DNA of 29,217 bases from an uncultured Clostridia bacterium (GTDB lineage: Bacteria > Bacillota > Clostridia > TANB77 > CAG-508). The notes under the pieces are model-generated. The model searched no databases. It was not told the origin of the DNA and saw only the letters and a program-made list of their open reading frames with translations. The stretch spans positions 1 to 29,217 of the forward strand of contig CANRFX010000005.1 of the NCBI GenBank assembly GCA_947629995.1, given 5' to 3'. A program made the translations under genes and the position numbers. Position 1 is the stretch's first letter. Every line of letters starts with the position of its first letter. Positions 7,368-18,010 of the stretch are shown here, in pieces.

Positions 7368-10300
7368 ATGAGACGTAAATTATTTAATTTAACTTGTCCT
7401 CAAGAGGCAATAATAAATATGGAACAATTTTATCCAAATACTAGCATGAATACTATCTCTGGTATAGTTACAATACGCGATAAAGTTGATTTTTCATTAC
7501 TAAAAAAAGCTATTCATCTTTTTGTAAAAAGCACCAATAGTATTCGTTATCAATTACATTTAGAACAAGACTGCATAAAGCAATATGAACAAGAATATGA
7601 AAATTTTTATATAAAACATTTTAAATTAAACTCTAAAAATAAAGAAGAAATATATAATTTGATTTCCAGAAAATGTTTTGATTTATACGATTCACCTCTT
7701 TATTATTTTTCAACATTTGAAAATGAAGAAGATTTGACAGGTGGTTTTTTTATATGTGTTCATCATGTAATTTCTGATGCTTGGTCAATGGGAATGCTCG
7801 TTAGTTCTGTTATCTCAATTTATTCTAAACTTATTAAAAAAGAACATTTGTCAATTGATTATAATAATTCATTTTCTTATTCAGATTTTGTTGATGGAGA
7901 TCTTGCTTATTTAGATAGCCCTAAATTTAAGCAAGATGAAGCTTTTTGGGATAATTTATTTGAAGAAAATATTTTTGAAGATTCAGAATTTTATAATACT
8001 ATGTCTCATTTAGATTATGAAGCTAGTAGAAATGAATTTAAACTTTCTAAAAAAATGACTTCTAAAATTGTATCTTTTTGTAAGCAATTAAAAGTGTCTC
8101 CTTTTACTTTTATGTTGTTTGTTATGGCAATTTATGAAAGTAAAGTAAAACAATCTAATCATATAGTTATATCTACTCCCATTTTGAATAGAGTTGGTCA
8201 AAAAGAAAAAAATACTTTTGGACTTTTTGTAAATAACATATTGTATAAATTAGATATTGAAGATTCTATATCTTTTCATGATGCAATAATTTCTTTAACT
8301 AAATCTCAATTTTCTTATTTAAGACATCAGAAATATCCTTTTCAAGATTTAATTGCACATATTAAAAATAAATTCCAATTAAAGGAAAATATTTACGATA
8401 CAGCAGTTTCTTATCAAAATGCTAGAACTAATCATGATGAAACTAATGTGAATTATGATTGTGAATGGTTTTTTAGTGGTTATTCAGCTATTCCTTTACT
8501 ATTTCACATATATGATTTAGATAACACTAACTGTTTTTCTTTTATTTATGATTATCAAAATAAAATTTATGAGCCTTCTCAAATTAAAGATATGCATAAT
8601 CGTTTATTATATATTTGTGAACAAGTTATTCAAAATCCAGATATTTTAATAAAAGATATTGAACTTGCAACACAAGAAGAAAAACATATTATTTTAAATA
8701 AATTCAATCAAACCAAAGTTTACTATGATTCTAAGAAAACCATATTAGATTTATGGGAAAATCAAGTGTCTAAACATCCTGACAAGATTGCTCTTATTTG
8801 TAATAATGAAGAATTTTCTTTTAAAAATTTAGATGACTTATCTACTAAATTAGCTACTTATTTGCAAAAAAAATATCATATAAAGAGTGGTTACAATATT
8901 TCTGTAATTCTTAATCGTTCTGTTGATTTAATTATTGCTATATTAGCAATTATAAAATGTGGATGTACATATGTTTTAATCGACCCGTTACATCCAAAAG
9001 ACAGACAAGATTATATGATTGAAAATTCTAAATCAGAATATGTTATTTCTGATTTAGATTTAGATATAAAAAATAAAATTACTTGGAATTTAAGTTCTGA
9101 TTTTAAAACTAGTGCTAAATATGAAAAGCCAAGAATATTATCAAAAAATTCTATGTACTTGCTTTATACTTCTGGTTCTACAGGAATGCCAAAAGCAGTT
9201 ACTGTAACACATAGGAATTTTTATAATTATTTAATAGGAATTTCACAAATAGTTGATTATTCCCGTGAAAAAAGAGTTCTTTCTATGGCTTCTGTGTCTT
9301 TTGACGTCTTTGGTTATGAATTATGGGTTACTCTTTTGAACGGTCTTACTTTAATACTATCTACTCGGAGAAGAACAAAATGATTTTTCAAAATTAAATG
9401 ATTTAATTACACATTATAATATAAACATTTTATATGGTACTCCTAGTAAAATTCAGTCTTTAATATCTTCTGCTAGTGATAACCATAAATTTTCTTCTCT
9501 TACTGATATTGGGATTGGCGGAGAATCTTTTAGCTTATCTTTTGTAAAAAATTTGGAAAAACTTACTTCTGCTAATTTATACAATATGTATGGTCCAACT
9601 GAAACTACAGTTGGTTGTTGTTGTAAAAAATTAGATAAAAATACTAAATTTATTACTATTGGAAAGCCTTTATCTAATGTTAGATTTTATGTTTTGGATA
9701 AAAATTTAAAACTTTGCCCTCCTGGAATAAAAGGTGAACTTTATATTTGCGGTGATGGCGTATCAAATGGATATTATAACAATCCTGATTTAACTGCAAA
9801 AAGCTTTGTTAAAGATATTTTTCATCCAAAATTAACAATGTATAAGTCTGGAGATATAGTTAGTTGGACTAGTCAAGGAGAATTAGTTTTTTATGGAAGA
9901 AATGACTCACAAGTAAAGATTAGAGGTTATAGAATAGAACTTAGTGAAATTGAGCGAGTTTTAAATACTCACCCATTTATTAAAGGGTGCTGTATAATTA
10001 ATTACAACTACAATGATAGAGACCTTTTGTGTGCATATTATCTTTCTGATTTTACTATTCAAAACTATGAATTAAAATTATTTTTAACAAATAAGCTACC
10101 AAACTACATGATTCCTTCTCATTTTATTCCAATTACTGATTTACCTCTTACGATAAATGGGAAAATTGATAAATCAAAACTACCTTCTCCTTTCAACTTT
10201 TATAAAAATGAGAAATATGTAAAACCAGAAAATGATTTACAAAAGAGTATTTGTAAGGTTTTAGAAAAGTGTTTATATGTTAAAAAGCTTAGTATTGATG

Positions 10301-11644
10301 AAGATTTTAGTAATCTTGGAATGGATTCTTTATCAATTATTAAAATACAATCTGAGCTATCAAATCTTGGTATATCTGTACCAACACGATATTTTTATGA
10401 TTATTCTACTGTAAAAGATTTATGTTTTGCTTTAGAACAAATTTCTACATCTGGGGACTTTTCTTTTACTAATAGCAATTATTCTTTCTTAAAACATGAT
10501 TTAGATAAAATAAAAGTAAGAAAACGCCATTTTAAAAATATTTTATTAACAGGTTGTACTGGATTTTTGGGTGTTCATATTCTTGAGGCTTTATTAAATA
10601 ATACTAATGCAAAAGTATTTTGTTTAGTACGAGCTTCAAATATTGAGAATGCTAAAAATAGAATTTCAAATATATTTAAATTTTATTTTCAAAATAAGTA
10701 TACAGATGATTTTTTATTTGATAAAATTGAAGTAGTTGTAGGAGATATTAGATATAAGAATTTAGGTTTATCAGAAGATGTTTTAGATAAACTAGGAAAT
10801 ACTATTGATTGTGTTATCCATTCTGCTGCTTTAGTAAAGCATATTGGAAAATACGACGAATTTAAAAAGATAAATTTAGATGGTTCTAAAAATATTGCAA
10901 ACTTCTGCATGAAATACGATATTTGTCTTAATCATATATCTACAACTAGTGTATCTTGTGATTTTATGCCTTTATCAAATGTTTCTGATTGCGTTGATTT
11001 TACTGAAGAAAGTTTCTTTATTGGACAGAATTATCAGGAAAATTACTACATAAAAAGTAAATTGCTAGCAGAAGATTATTTACTTCAAAACATTAAGCAA
11101 GGTCTATTAAAAGCAAATATCTTCCGTGTTGGTAATTTAACTGGTAGATACCAAGATGGATTTTTCCAATATAATATTGATAGTAATGCATTTTATAATA
11201 AATTACAATTTTTATTAAAAAATAAATGTTTTTATGAGAGTAGTACTTTGCAAGAATTTGATTTATCTCCTGTTGATGATATTGCAAATGCTATTACTAG
11301 TATTATTTATTATTATGGCAATCAGAATAAAATTTTCCATATGATGAATCCTCGGAAAATTTACTATGCAAACTTTAATTAATAAATTGAAACCTTTAAA
11401 TTATCAAATTAAATTAATGAAAGATTCAGATTTTTATAAAAAGATTTCAAAAATGGATTTGGATTCAAATTCTTTAATAATAAATGACTATAATTTACAT
11501 ACAAACATTTCTTATTTAAATGTAAAAACTAAATGTAATATCACTTTAAAATATTTAGAAAATATTGATTTTCATTATCATAAAATAGATTTAAAATATT
11601 TAACAAAAATAATAGATTATTGTTCAAATATTAATTTTATATGA
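7368..11644 (+). CDS. Single-module nonribosomal peptide synthetase, C-A-T-R, read through two +1 shifts at CGG
   Basis: About 1424 aa when rejoined. Condensation domain (about 1-430) with HHVISDAWS (active-site H133, D137). Adenylation domain (about 455-940) with LYTSGSTGMPKA (about 600), FDVFGYE (645-651), then after the first shift GIGGESFS, MYGPTETTV, GRNDSQVKIRGYRIE and NGKID. Carrier domain with LGMDSLS (phosphopantetheine Ser about 987). Terminal NAD(P)-dependent thioester reductase with GCTGFLG (about 1062-1068) and YxxxK (YIKSK). Zero frame breaks at 9366 and 11353, both CGG; the joins fall inside the A domain and inside the reductase C-terminus (FHMMNP-GKFTMQTL). A C-A-T-R enzyme would condense an acyl or aminoacyl donor with one amino acid and release it reductively as an aldehyde or alcohol. 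By hand alignment the A-domain pocket is roughly D-V-Y-Y-I-I-M-V-G; I do not predict the substrate. The kinase gene follows 53 bases downstream. Confidence 0.88.
9366..9368 (+). other. CGG +1 frameshift site 1 in the NRPS
   Basis: Codon 667. Zero frame: TCT ACT CGG AGA AGA ACA AAA TGA. Skipping C gives GGA GAA GAA CAA AAT GAT and continues the adenylation domain for another 662 codons. Confidence 0.8.
11353..11355 (+). other. CGG +1 frameshift site 2 in the NRPS
   Basis: Zero frame: AAT CCT CGG AAA ATT and a stop at 11382. Skipping C gives GGA AAA TTT ACT ATG CAA and 96 further residues that match the usual C-terminal end of thioester reductase domains (NP-x-KF-x-x-QTLI...YQI). Confidence 0.78.
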
Positions 11645-11697
11645 TAGTGTAAAGTAATTTATGAAGACACAAAATTTTATATAAAGGAGGAGCTTAA

Positions 11698-13687
11698 ATG
11701 AAAAAGTTATATGCTTATCAAAAAGTTATTCTATCTTATGTTATGACTTTATCTGCCTGTGCTTGGGTACTATATCCATTTATGTACAAAATTTTAAATT
11801 ATCCACCTGGAACAGTTGATACTCAGTTTCAAATTGAGTATGGAGGTCTTTCTTATACTTCTCAATTTATATTATTATATGTTATAGTAGTTTCCTTGTT
11901 TGTACTTTATCAACGTTTTTTCTTATTTAAGAAAATTGCAAATTTTGAAAAAAATGGTGCAAGTAAATCTAAATATTCTGTAGAAGAAATAAGAAAAACT
12001 CTACTTACTGCTCCTACTAAATTCTATTTATTACAAATTATTATACCTTTTATTGCTATTACTATTGGACTTGGTATGCCTATTGTAAAACATGAGTTGG
12101 AGTCTTCTGGTATAACAGTTGCTATTTTATGGGTTTCTGTTTTGACTTTTAATGCTACCATCTCTTATGTACTTTCTAGAAACTTGTTTAAACCTATTCT
12201 TATTTCAACTTTTAAAGAAAATCGTTTACCAGGTTCAAAACCTACTAAATTATCAAATGACATGATTTTACTATTATTGCCATTACTAATTGCTGGTTTA
12301 TTTTTTACAGTTATTGTTGCATATTCTCGATTAGTTAATGTAAGGGGAACTGATTTTTATTATTACTATAAGAATGAATTAAAATATAATTTTGATAATA
12401 ATACTGCATATCATAATAGTGATGAATTAATGGAGACTTTAAGCCATTTGGATTATATAGATGATACTCATACTTACTTTGTGATTGATTCAAATAAAAA
12501 TATCATAACTTCAGATGGTGTACCTTTAACTGACTTTTTCAAAAAATATATTTTTGAGTTGTCTGATAGTTATGATGGTAGAGTTTATGAGCATTACGCA
12601 GTAAATACTCGGAGGGTATATTAAACATATTTTGGTTGATGGTAAAGATTATATTGTTGGTATTAGATTCCCTATTTCTGGTGAAGATGCATTAGTTTAT
12701 ATTATAACTACTTTTGTTGTTTTATTTGGTATAATATCTTTCTTGGTTTCATATTATTCTTCTTCTCTTTCAAACCAAGTTAAGATTATAGTTAACGGTC
12801 TTAATGATATAAATACAAAAAATAACGCGGAATTTAAGAAAATACCAATAGTTTCTAATGATGAGTTAGGTGAATTAACTGTTGCTTTTAATAAAATTCA
12901 AGATTTAACTAAGAAAAATATTTCACAAATTCATGATAATCAGCAAACTTTGATGGAAAGAGAACGTTTAGCATCTCTTGGACAATTAATTGGTGGTATT
13001 GCTCATAACTTGAAAACTCCTATTATGTCCATATCAGGTGCAACTGAAGGTCTATCAGATTTAGTAAAAGAATATGATTCTTCTATTGATGACCCAGAAG
13101 TAAATAGCCAAGATCATCATGATATTGCTCATGATATGTCAGAATGGATTGCAAAAATCAAAACACATACAGAATATATGTCTGATGTTATTACTGCTGT
13201 AAAAGGTCAAGCTGTTACAATGGCAAATCAAGAGGAAATTTCGTTTACAATTGGGGAAGTTTTAAAAAGAGTAGATATTTTAATGAAACATGAGTTGAAA
13301 AATGCAATTATTTATTTAAATATATCTCTTAAAACAGATGAAAATACTGTTATCCACGGTGATATCAATAGTTTAATACAAGTTATAAATAATATGATAT
13401 CAAATTCAATTCAAGCATACAGCGGAAAAACAGATCAAACTATTGATTTGATTGTCGAAAAAGAAGAAAATAATTTGATTATTTCAGTTAAAGATTATGG
13501 TCCTGGCTTGCCAAGTAAGGTAAAAGATAAATTGTTTAAAGAAATGATTACTACTAAAGGTAAAAATGGTACAGGTCTTGGATTGTATATGTCTTATTCA
13601 ACTATTCGTGCTCATTTTAAAGGAAATATTACAGTTGATTCAGAAATTAATAAGGGTACTACTTTTAAAATAATTTTACCATTATAA
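11698..13687 (+). CDS. Membrane sensor histidine kinase, joined by a +1 shift at CGG
   Basis: About 662 aa when rejoined. The first 304 residues hold five membrane helices (for example VILSYVMTLSACAWVLY, LLPLLIAGLFFTVIVAY) and the start of an extracytoplasmic segment (YFVIDSNKNIITSDG). After the CGG at 12610 the +1 frame continues GGYIKHILVDGKDYIVG, a sixth helix (LVYIITTFVVLFGIISFLV), a HAMP-like linker, HisKA with phospho-acceptor His about 436 (GGIAHNLKTP), and HATPase_c with NNMISNSIQAY, KDYGPGLP and GKNGTGLGLYMS. The start has a very strong AAAGGAGGAG site. Without the shift the kinase half is not made. It pairs with the HD-GYP regulator downstream; the signal is unknown. Placement 53 bases after the NRPS suggests co-transcription. 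Confidence 0.85.
12610..12612 (+). other. CGG +1 frameshift site in the sensor kinase
   Basis: Codon 305. Zero frame: AAT ACT CGG AGG GTA TAT TAA. Skipping C gives GGA GGG TAT ATT AAA CAT and continues without a stop into the HAMP and kinase domains. Confidence 0.78.
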
Positions 13688-13710
13688 TATATCTTTTTTA
13701 TTAAAAATGC

Positions 13711-13739
13711 TTGCTTTTTCCACTTTTTATTAATATAAT
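13711..13739 (+). promoter_or_regulatory. Possible promoter and inverted repeat before the HD-GYP gene
   Basis: TTGCTT (13711-13716), 17 bases, TATAAT (13734-13739). An inverted repeat, CTTTTTCCAC (13714-13723) and GTGGAAAAG (13740-13748), brackets the -10 box and could be a regulator site or a weak hairpin between kinase and regulator. Confidence 0.4.
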
Positions 13740-13778
13740 GTGGAAAAGTAATTAATTTATTAGTAATGAGATTGCATT

Positions 13779-13823
13779 ATGAGAAAGGGATTACAAAATC
13801 CAGAAAATGAGGTTGAAGTATGA
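13779..13823 (+). CDS. Short leader ORF duplicating the start of the HD-GYP gene
   Basis: 14 codons (MRKGLQNPENEVEV, stop) overlapping the next start as ATGA. Its first 33 bases repeat 13820-13852 with few changes, so it looks like a tandem duplication of the gene's own 5' end. It may couple translation to the downstream gene or be only a remnant. The downstream ATG has its own GAGGT site inside this ORF. Confidence 0.35.
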   Translation: MRKGLQNPENEVEV

Positions 13824-14860
13824 GAAAAGGATTACAAAATTCAGAAAATGTTGAAAATAGAAATTACAAAATTATTGCTGTTGATGATGAAGAAGGTATT
13901 ATAGATTCTCTATCTATTTTTTTAAAAAGATCTGGATATGAATTTACTGGTGTTACAAATCCAATAGAGGCAATAGAAAAAGTAAAAAATGAACATTTTG
14001 ATTTAATGATTTTAGACTTTATTATGACTCCTATTCATGGTGATCAAGTGGTAGAAAAGATAAGAGAATTTAATAAAGAATTATATATTTTATTATTAAC
14101 TGGTCACAAAGATTTAGCTCCACCTTTAGAAACTATTAGGAGGCTTGATATTCAAGGTTATTGCGAAAAAAGTGATAAATTTGATCAATTATTACTTTTA
14201 ATTGAATCTGGTATTAAGTCTATTGCTCAAATGAATGAAATTAAAAAGATTAACAAAGAATTGGAAAATGCATATTTAGAAAGTATTGAGACTTTGCGCT
14301 ATACTGTTGAAGCAAAAGATTCTTACACTAGAGGTCATTCTGATAGAGTTTCCGAATATTCTGTTTTAATTGGTAAACATATTGGATTATCAGAGGAAGA
14401 TTTAAGAACTTTACGAATTGGTGGTTTATTCCATGATATTGGAAAAATAGGTGTTCCAGATAGTATTTTATTAAAAGATACTAAATTAACTGATGATGAA
14501 TATTCTGAAATTAAAAATCATCCTTCTATTGGAGCTCATATTTTATCAACAGCTACAATTTTTAAAAATATGATTCCTATTGTAAAACATCATCATGAAA
14601 GATTTGATGGTCATGGTTATCCTAGCCAATTAAAAGGTAATGACATTCCTTATTTAGCAAGAATTACTGCTATTGCTGATAGCTTTGATGCTATGACATC
14701 AAAAAGAACTTATCGTGATTCTATGTCTTTAGAAACTGTTATCGAAGAATTTGAAAGATGCAAAGGTACTCAGTTTGATCCGGAGTTAACAGATATATTT
14801 TTAGACATTTTGAATAATCATCTAGACGAAATTAAAGAAATCCAAGAAAAATACAAATAA
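13820..14860 (+). CDS. Response regulator with HD-GYP domain (likely c-di-GMP phosphodiesterase)
   Basis: 346 aa. Receiver domain (about 16-130) with acidic pocket VDDEE (21-25), phospho-acceptor D66 (LMILDF), T94 and K117. A coiled linker (about 132-155) leads to an HD-GYP domain (about 155-335): HSDRVSEYS, H205/D206 in GLFHDIGKIG, HPSIGAHIL, and HHHERFDGHGYP (257-268). HD-GYP enzymes hydrolyse cyclic di-GMP. The kinase immediately upstream is the natural partner. It uses CGA, CGC, CGT and AGG as ordinary Arg codons and has no in-frame CGG. What the pathway controls is not shown here; proximity suggests the NRPS or surface behaviour. Confidence 0.92.
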   Translation: MRKGLQNSENVENRNYKIIAVDDEEGIIDSLSIFLKRSGYEFTGVTNPIEAIEKVKNEHFDLMILDFIMTPIHGDQVVEKIREFNKELYILLLTGHKDLAPPLETIRRLDIQGYCEKSDKFDQLLLLIESGIKSIAQMNEIKKINKELENAYLESIETLRYTVEAKDSYTRGHSDRVSEYSVLIGKHIGLSEEDLRTLRIGGLFHDIGKIGVPDSILLKDTKLTDDEYSEIKNHPSIGAHILSTATIFKNMIPIVKHHHERFDGHGYPSQLKGNDIPYLARITAIADSFDAMTSKRTYRDSMSLETVIEEFERCKGTQFDPELTDIFLDILNNHLDEIKEIQEKYK

Positions 14861-14873
14861 AATTGTCGTTGGG

Positions 14874-14932
14874 TGTCGATGGGGACGGAGCATTTTGACA
14901 ATAATTGCCAAAATGCTCCGTCCCCATCGACA
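14874..14932. repeat. REP-like hairpin, family B
   Basis: Perfect 24-bp stem, arms 14874-14897 and 14909-14932, with core GGGGACGGAGCATTTTG and an 11-base loop. It lies between the convergent ends of the HD-GYP gene (14860) and tex (14935), where it can serve as a bidirectional terminator. It shares the GGGACGG core and 11-base loop with family A. Confidence 0.85.
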
Positions 14933-14934
14933 AT

Positions 14935-17118
14935 TTATACTTTCATGGAAAGTCCTACTTTTTGTCTTTCTTTATCTATTTTGATTACTTTTACTTTAAT
15001 AATATCTCCAACTGATACTATTTCAGAAGGATTTTTAATATATTTATCGCTCATTTCTGAAATATGCACTAATCCATCATGCTTTACTCCAATATCTACA
15101 AATGCGCCAAAATCTATTACATTTCTAACTGTTCCTGTTAAAACCATACCTTCTTTTAAATCTTCTAATTTTAATACATCACTTCTTAAAATTGGCTTTG
15201 GCATATCTTCACGAGGATCTCTTCCTGGCTTTGACAATTCTGCAATTATGTCTGTTAAAGTCATTTCACCAATATTTAATTGTTTTGCCATTGTTTCAAT
15301 ATTTATAGATTTTAACTTGTTTTTTAACTCTTCTAGTTTTTCTTTGTTTTTTAAATCTTTTTTATCAAATCCTAATTCTTTTAAAAGTTTTTCTGTTGCT
15401 TCATAGCTTTCTGGGTGAACTGCTGTTACTTCCAAAGGATTGTCTCCGTCAAATATTCTCAAAAAACCGGCACATTGTTCAAATGCTGCTTTCCCTAGTT
15501 TTGGAACTTTTAATAATTGTTTTCTATTCTTTAATTTTCCGTTTTCATCTCTATATTTTACAATGTTTTTAGCTATTGTGCTATTTATTCCTGAAACATA
15601 AGAAAGAAGTGAAGGCGTTGCAGTATTTACATCTACACCTACTTTATTAACACTATCTTCTACTACACCTGTTAAACTTTCTGCCAATTTTTTTTGATTT
15701 ACATCATGTTGATATTGCCCTACTCCAATAGCTTTTGGGTCTATTTTTACAAGTTCTGCTAAAGGATCTTGTAATCTTCTTGCAATTGATATCGCTCCTC
15801 TAATAGATACATTTATATCTGGATATTCTTCTGTTGCAAGTTTTGATGCAGAATACACAGAAGCTCCCGCTTCACTTACAATTACATAGTGAACGTCTCT
15901 TGAAGTATCTTTTATCATGTCTGCTACAAACATTTCTGATTCACGAGAAGCTGTTCCATTTCCAATTGCTATCATATCCACTTCATCTTTTTCTATTAAT
16001 TTCAGAAGTTCTTTTTTAGCTCCTACAACATCATTTTGTGGTTCTGTTGGATAAACAGTTGTATAATCTAAAACCTTTCCAGTTTCGTCAATAACAGCTA
16101 TTTTACAACCAGTACGATAAGCTGGATCGAATCCCATTACTGTTTTTCCTTTAATCGGCGCACCTAAAAGTAATTGTTTAGAATTTTTACCAAATACCTT
16201 TATTGCCTTTTCTTCTGCCTTTTCCGTTAAATCTGCTCTTATTTCCCTCTCAATAGAAGGTTCTATCAATCTTTTATAACTATCGGCAATTGTATCTTTC
16301 AACATTTGCGTAAACTGTGTTTCACCTTTTAAAATATCTTTTTCTATGTAAGTTAATATCTTTTCTTCTGGTTTTTCTATTTTAACTTTTAAAAATTCTT
16401 CTTTTTCTCCCCTATTTATTGCTAAAATTCTATGGCTTGGTATATATTTTATTGCTTCACTATAGTCATAATACATTTCATAATTTGACTTTTCTTCATC
16501 TTTTGCTACCTTTGTTTTAATTAATGCTTCTTTATAACATTGCCTTTTAATTTCTTTTCTATATTTGCTATTATCCGAAATATCTTCTGCAATTATATCT
16601 AAAGCTCCTTGGATTGCTTCTTGTTCATTATTTACTACTTTATCTTTATTCTTTTTATCTTCTTCTGACAATTTGTCAATATTGATATATTCTTTTGCAA
16701 TTTCTTCAATTGGCTTAGTTTCCTTTTGTTCTATAATAATTTTAGCTAATGGCTCTAAGCCTTTAGCTTTTGCTACAGTTGCTCTTGTTTTCTTCTTTTG
16801 CTTATATGGTCTATATATATCTTCTACTTCAGATAAAGTCTTTGCTATAGCAACTGCTTGTAGTATTTCATCTGTTAATTTTCCTTGCTCATCAATAGAA
16901 TGAATTACTTCTTCTTTTCTTTGTTCTAGATTTCTTAAATAAACTAGCCTTTCACCTAATTCTCTTAATATTTCATCTGAAAGTCCACCTGTTACTTCCT
17001 TTCTGTATCTTGCTATAAAAGGAATTGTATTTCCTTCGTCAATTAATTTAATTGTTGCTTCTACTTGCTTTTCTTTAATACTCAATTCTTCTGCAATTAT
17101 TTTAATAATTTTTTCCAT
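14935..17118 (-). CDS. tex: Tex-like RNA-binding protein
   Basis: 727 aa, the normal length for Tex. N-terminal helical Tex domain (TIPFIARYRKEVTGG, VEDIYRPYKQKKKTRA), an RNase H-like YqgF domain (GFDPAYRTGCKIAVID), helix-hairpin-helix segments (VNKVGVDVNTATPSLLSYVSGI) and a C-terminal S1 domain (about 645-727; GMVLTGTVRNVIDFGAFVDI). Tex is a nucleic-acid-binding factor linked to transcription and RNA processing. The stop is three bases beyond a family B hairpin. No in-frame CGG. Confidence 0.95.
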   Translation of the reverse strand: MEKIIKIIAEELSIKEKQVEATIKLIDEGNTIPFIARYRKEVTGGLSDEILRELGERLVYLRNLEQRKEEVIHSIDEQGKLTDEILQAVAIAKTLSEVEDIYRPYKQKKKTRATVAKAKGLEPLAKIIIEQKETKPIEEIAKEYINIDKLSEEDKKNKDKVVNNEQEAIQGALDIIAEDISDNSKYRKEIKRQCYKEALIKTKVAKDEEKSNYEMYYDYSEAIKYIPSHRILAINRGEKEEFLKVKIEKPEEKILTYIEKDILKGETQFTQMLKDTIADSYKRLIEPSIEREIRADLTEKAEEKAIKVFGKNSKQLLLGAPIKGKTVMGFDPAYRTGCKIAVIDETGKVLDYTTVYPTEPQNDVVGAKKELLKLIEKDEVDMIAIGNGTASRESEMFVADMIKDTSRDVHYVIVSEAGASVYSASKLATEEYPDINVSIRGAISIARRLQDPLAELVKIDPKAIGVGQYQHDVNQKKLAESLTGVVEDSVNKVGVDVNTATPSLLSYVSGINSTIAKNIVKYRDENGKLKNRKQLLKVPKLGKAAFEQCAGFLRIFDGDNPLEVTAVHPESYEATEKLLKELGFDKKDLKNKEKLEELKNKLKSINIETMAKQLNIGEMTLTDIIAELSKPGRDPREDMPKPILRSDVLKLEDLKEGMVLTGTVRNVIDFGAFVDIGVKHDGLVHISEMSDKYIKNPSEIVSVGDIIKVKVIKIDKERQKVGLSMKV

Positions 17119-17132
17119 TTTTCTTCCTTTCG

Positions 17133-17163
17133 GGTGTTTTTTGGGACGGGGTCAAAAAACACC
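17133..17163. repeat. REP-like hairpin, family A, single copy
   Basis: GGTGTTTTTT (17133-17142), loop GGGACGGGGTC, AAAAAACACC (17154-17163). It lies between the start of tex and the stop of the Y1 transposase gene. Confidence 0.85.
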
Positions 17164-17174
17164 TATTTATTTTT

Positions 17175-17939
17175 TTATTTTTTATTTTTTAATGCAATTT
17201 TTTGCATAGTTCCTCTTGTAATATTAAGGAAATCACTAATTTGTCTATATTTTATTTTCTTTTCATTTTTTAAATAAAAAACCATCTCTTCTAAAATTTT
17301 TCTATCAGAAAATATTTCATATAATCTATAATTATTTTCTTCCAAAAACTGCTGAATTGATAATAAAATTGCTTCTTTTTTGTCTACATCAATATCCAAA
17401 AAAGCCATACTATAATTAATATTATTGCATATATCCTTGTAATCATTTTCATTCAATATATTGTTATATCTGTGTTCCATCAATCTATTTTTAAAAATTC
17501 GATAAGATGAAAATTTATAATCTTCACATTTTTCAACTATTTTTGCTTTCACTGGATTATAATGGATATATTTAATGCACTGGATTAAATATCTTTGACT
17601 TGTTATAGGTTCACTTAAAAATCTATCTCTATAAACATATCCTACTCGTTCATTTTCCATATAATTATAATATCTGGCATACATAGTATTTAGTTTATGA
17701 AAAAATTTTGATAATTCTTCTATGCCTTCAATTTGGAATAAAAAATGTGCATGATTACCCATAATGCAATATGATATAATTTTAAGATGCGTTTCTTTTA
17801 TATATTTTTTTATCAATTTAATGTAATAATGAATATACCTTTCTTTTTTAAAAATATATTCCTTTTTTTGTCCTTGGACGATTACATGAAAAAAAGAGGC
17901 TTTTAAAGATTGTCTTGATATTCTAGGAATAAAAATCAA
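17175..17939 (-). CDS. REP-associated Y1 (HUH) transposase, RAYT-like
   Basis: 254 aa. Features of the Y1/IS200-like REP-associated family: PRISRQSLKASFFHVIVQG at the start, the HUH motif in MGNHAHFLF, GYVYRDRF, and YIHYNPVKA in the following helical region, then a C-terminal HTH-like tail (YRQISDFLNITRGTMQ). Such proteins nick single-stranded hairpin DNA and are thought to move or maintain REP elements. The gene is bracketed by family A hairpins at 17133-17163 and 18011-18129. The start is uncertain: TTG at 17939 directly abuts an AAAGGAG, so an ATT three bases later or another start is possible. No insertion-sequence ends or target duplication were found, so it appears to be a domesticated single-copy gene. 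Confidence 0.85.
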   Translation of the reverse strand: MIFIPRISRQSLKASFFHVIVQGQKKEYIFKKERYIHYYIKLIKKYIKETHLKIISYCIMGNHAHFLFQIEGIEELSKFFHKLNTMYARYYNYMENERVGYVYRDRFLSEPITSQRYLIQCIKYIHYNPVKAKIVEKCEDYKFSSYRIFKNRLMEHRYNNILNENDYKDICNNINYSMAFLDIDVDKKEAILLSIQQFLEENNYRLYEIFSDRKILEEMVFYLKNEKKIKYRQISDFLNITRGTMQKIALKNKK

Positions 17940-18010
17940 CTCCTTTGTGTTATTTTATTTACTTGTTTCGCCCCTTTAATTTATAACATATTACTTTATT
18001 TTTTTCAATA

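Noticed and set aside
9366..12612. Split genes or pseudogenes as the explanation for the broken NRPS and kinase
   Set aside because: Apart from the CGG shift there are no other disabling changes, all breaks follow one rule, and the second halves lack proper starts.
14873..15406. Plus-strand frame opposite tex
   Set aside because: It is the shadow of tex on the other strand, with biased composition and no ribosome site.
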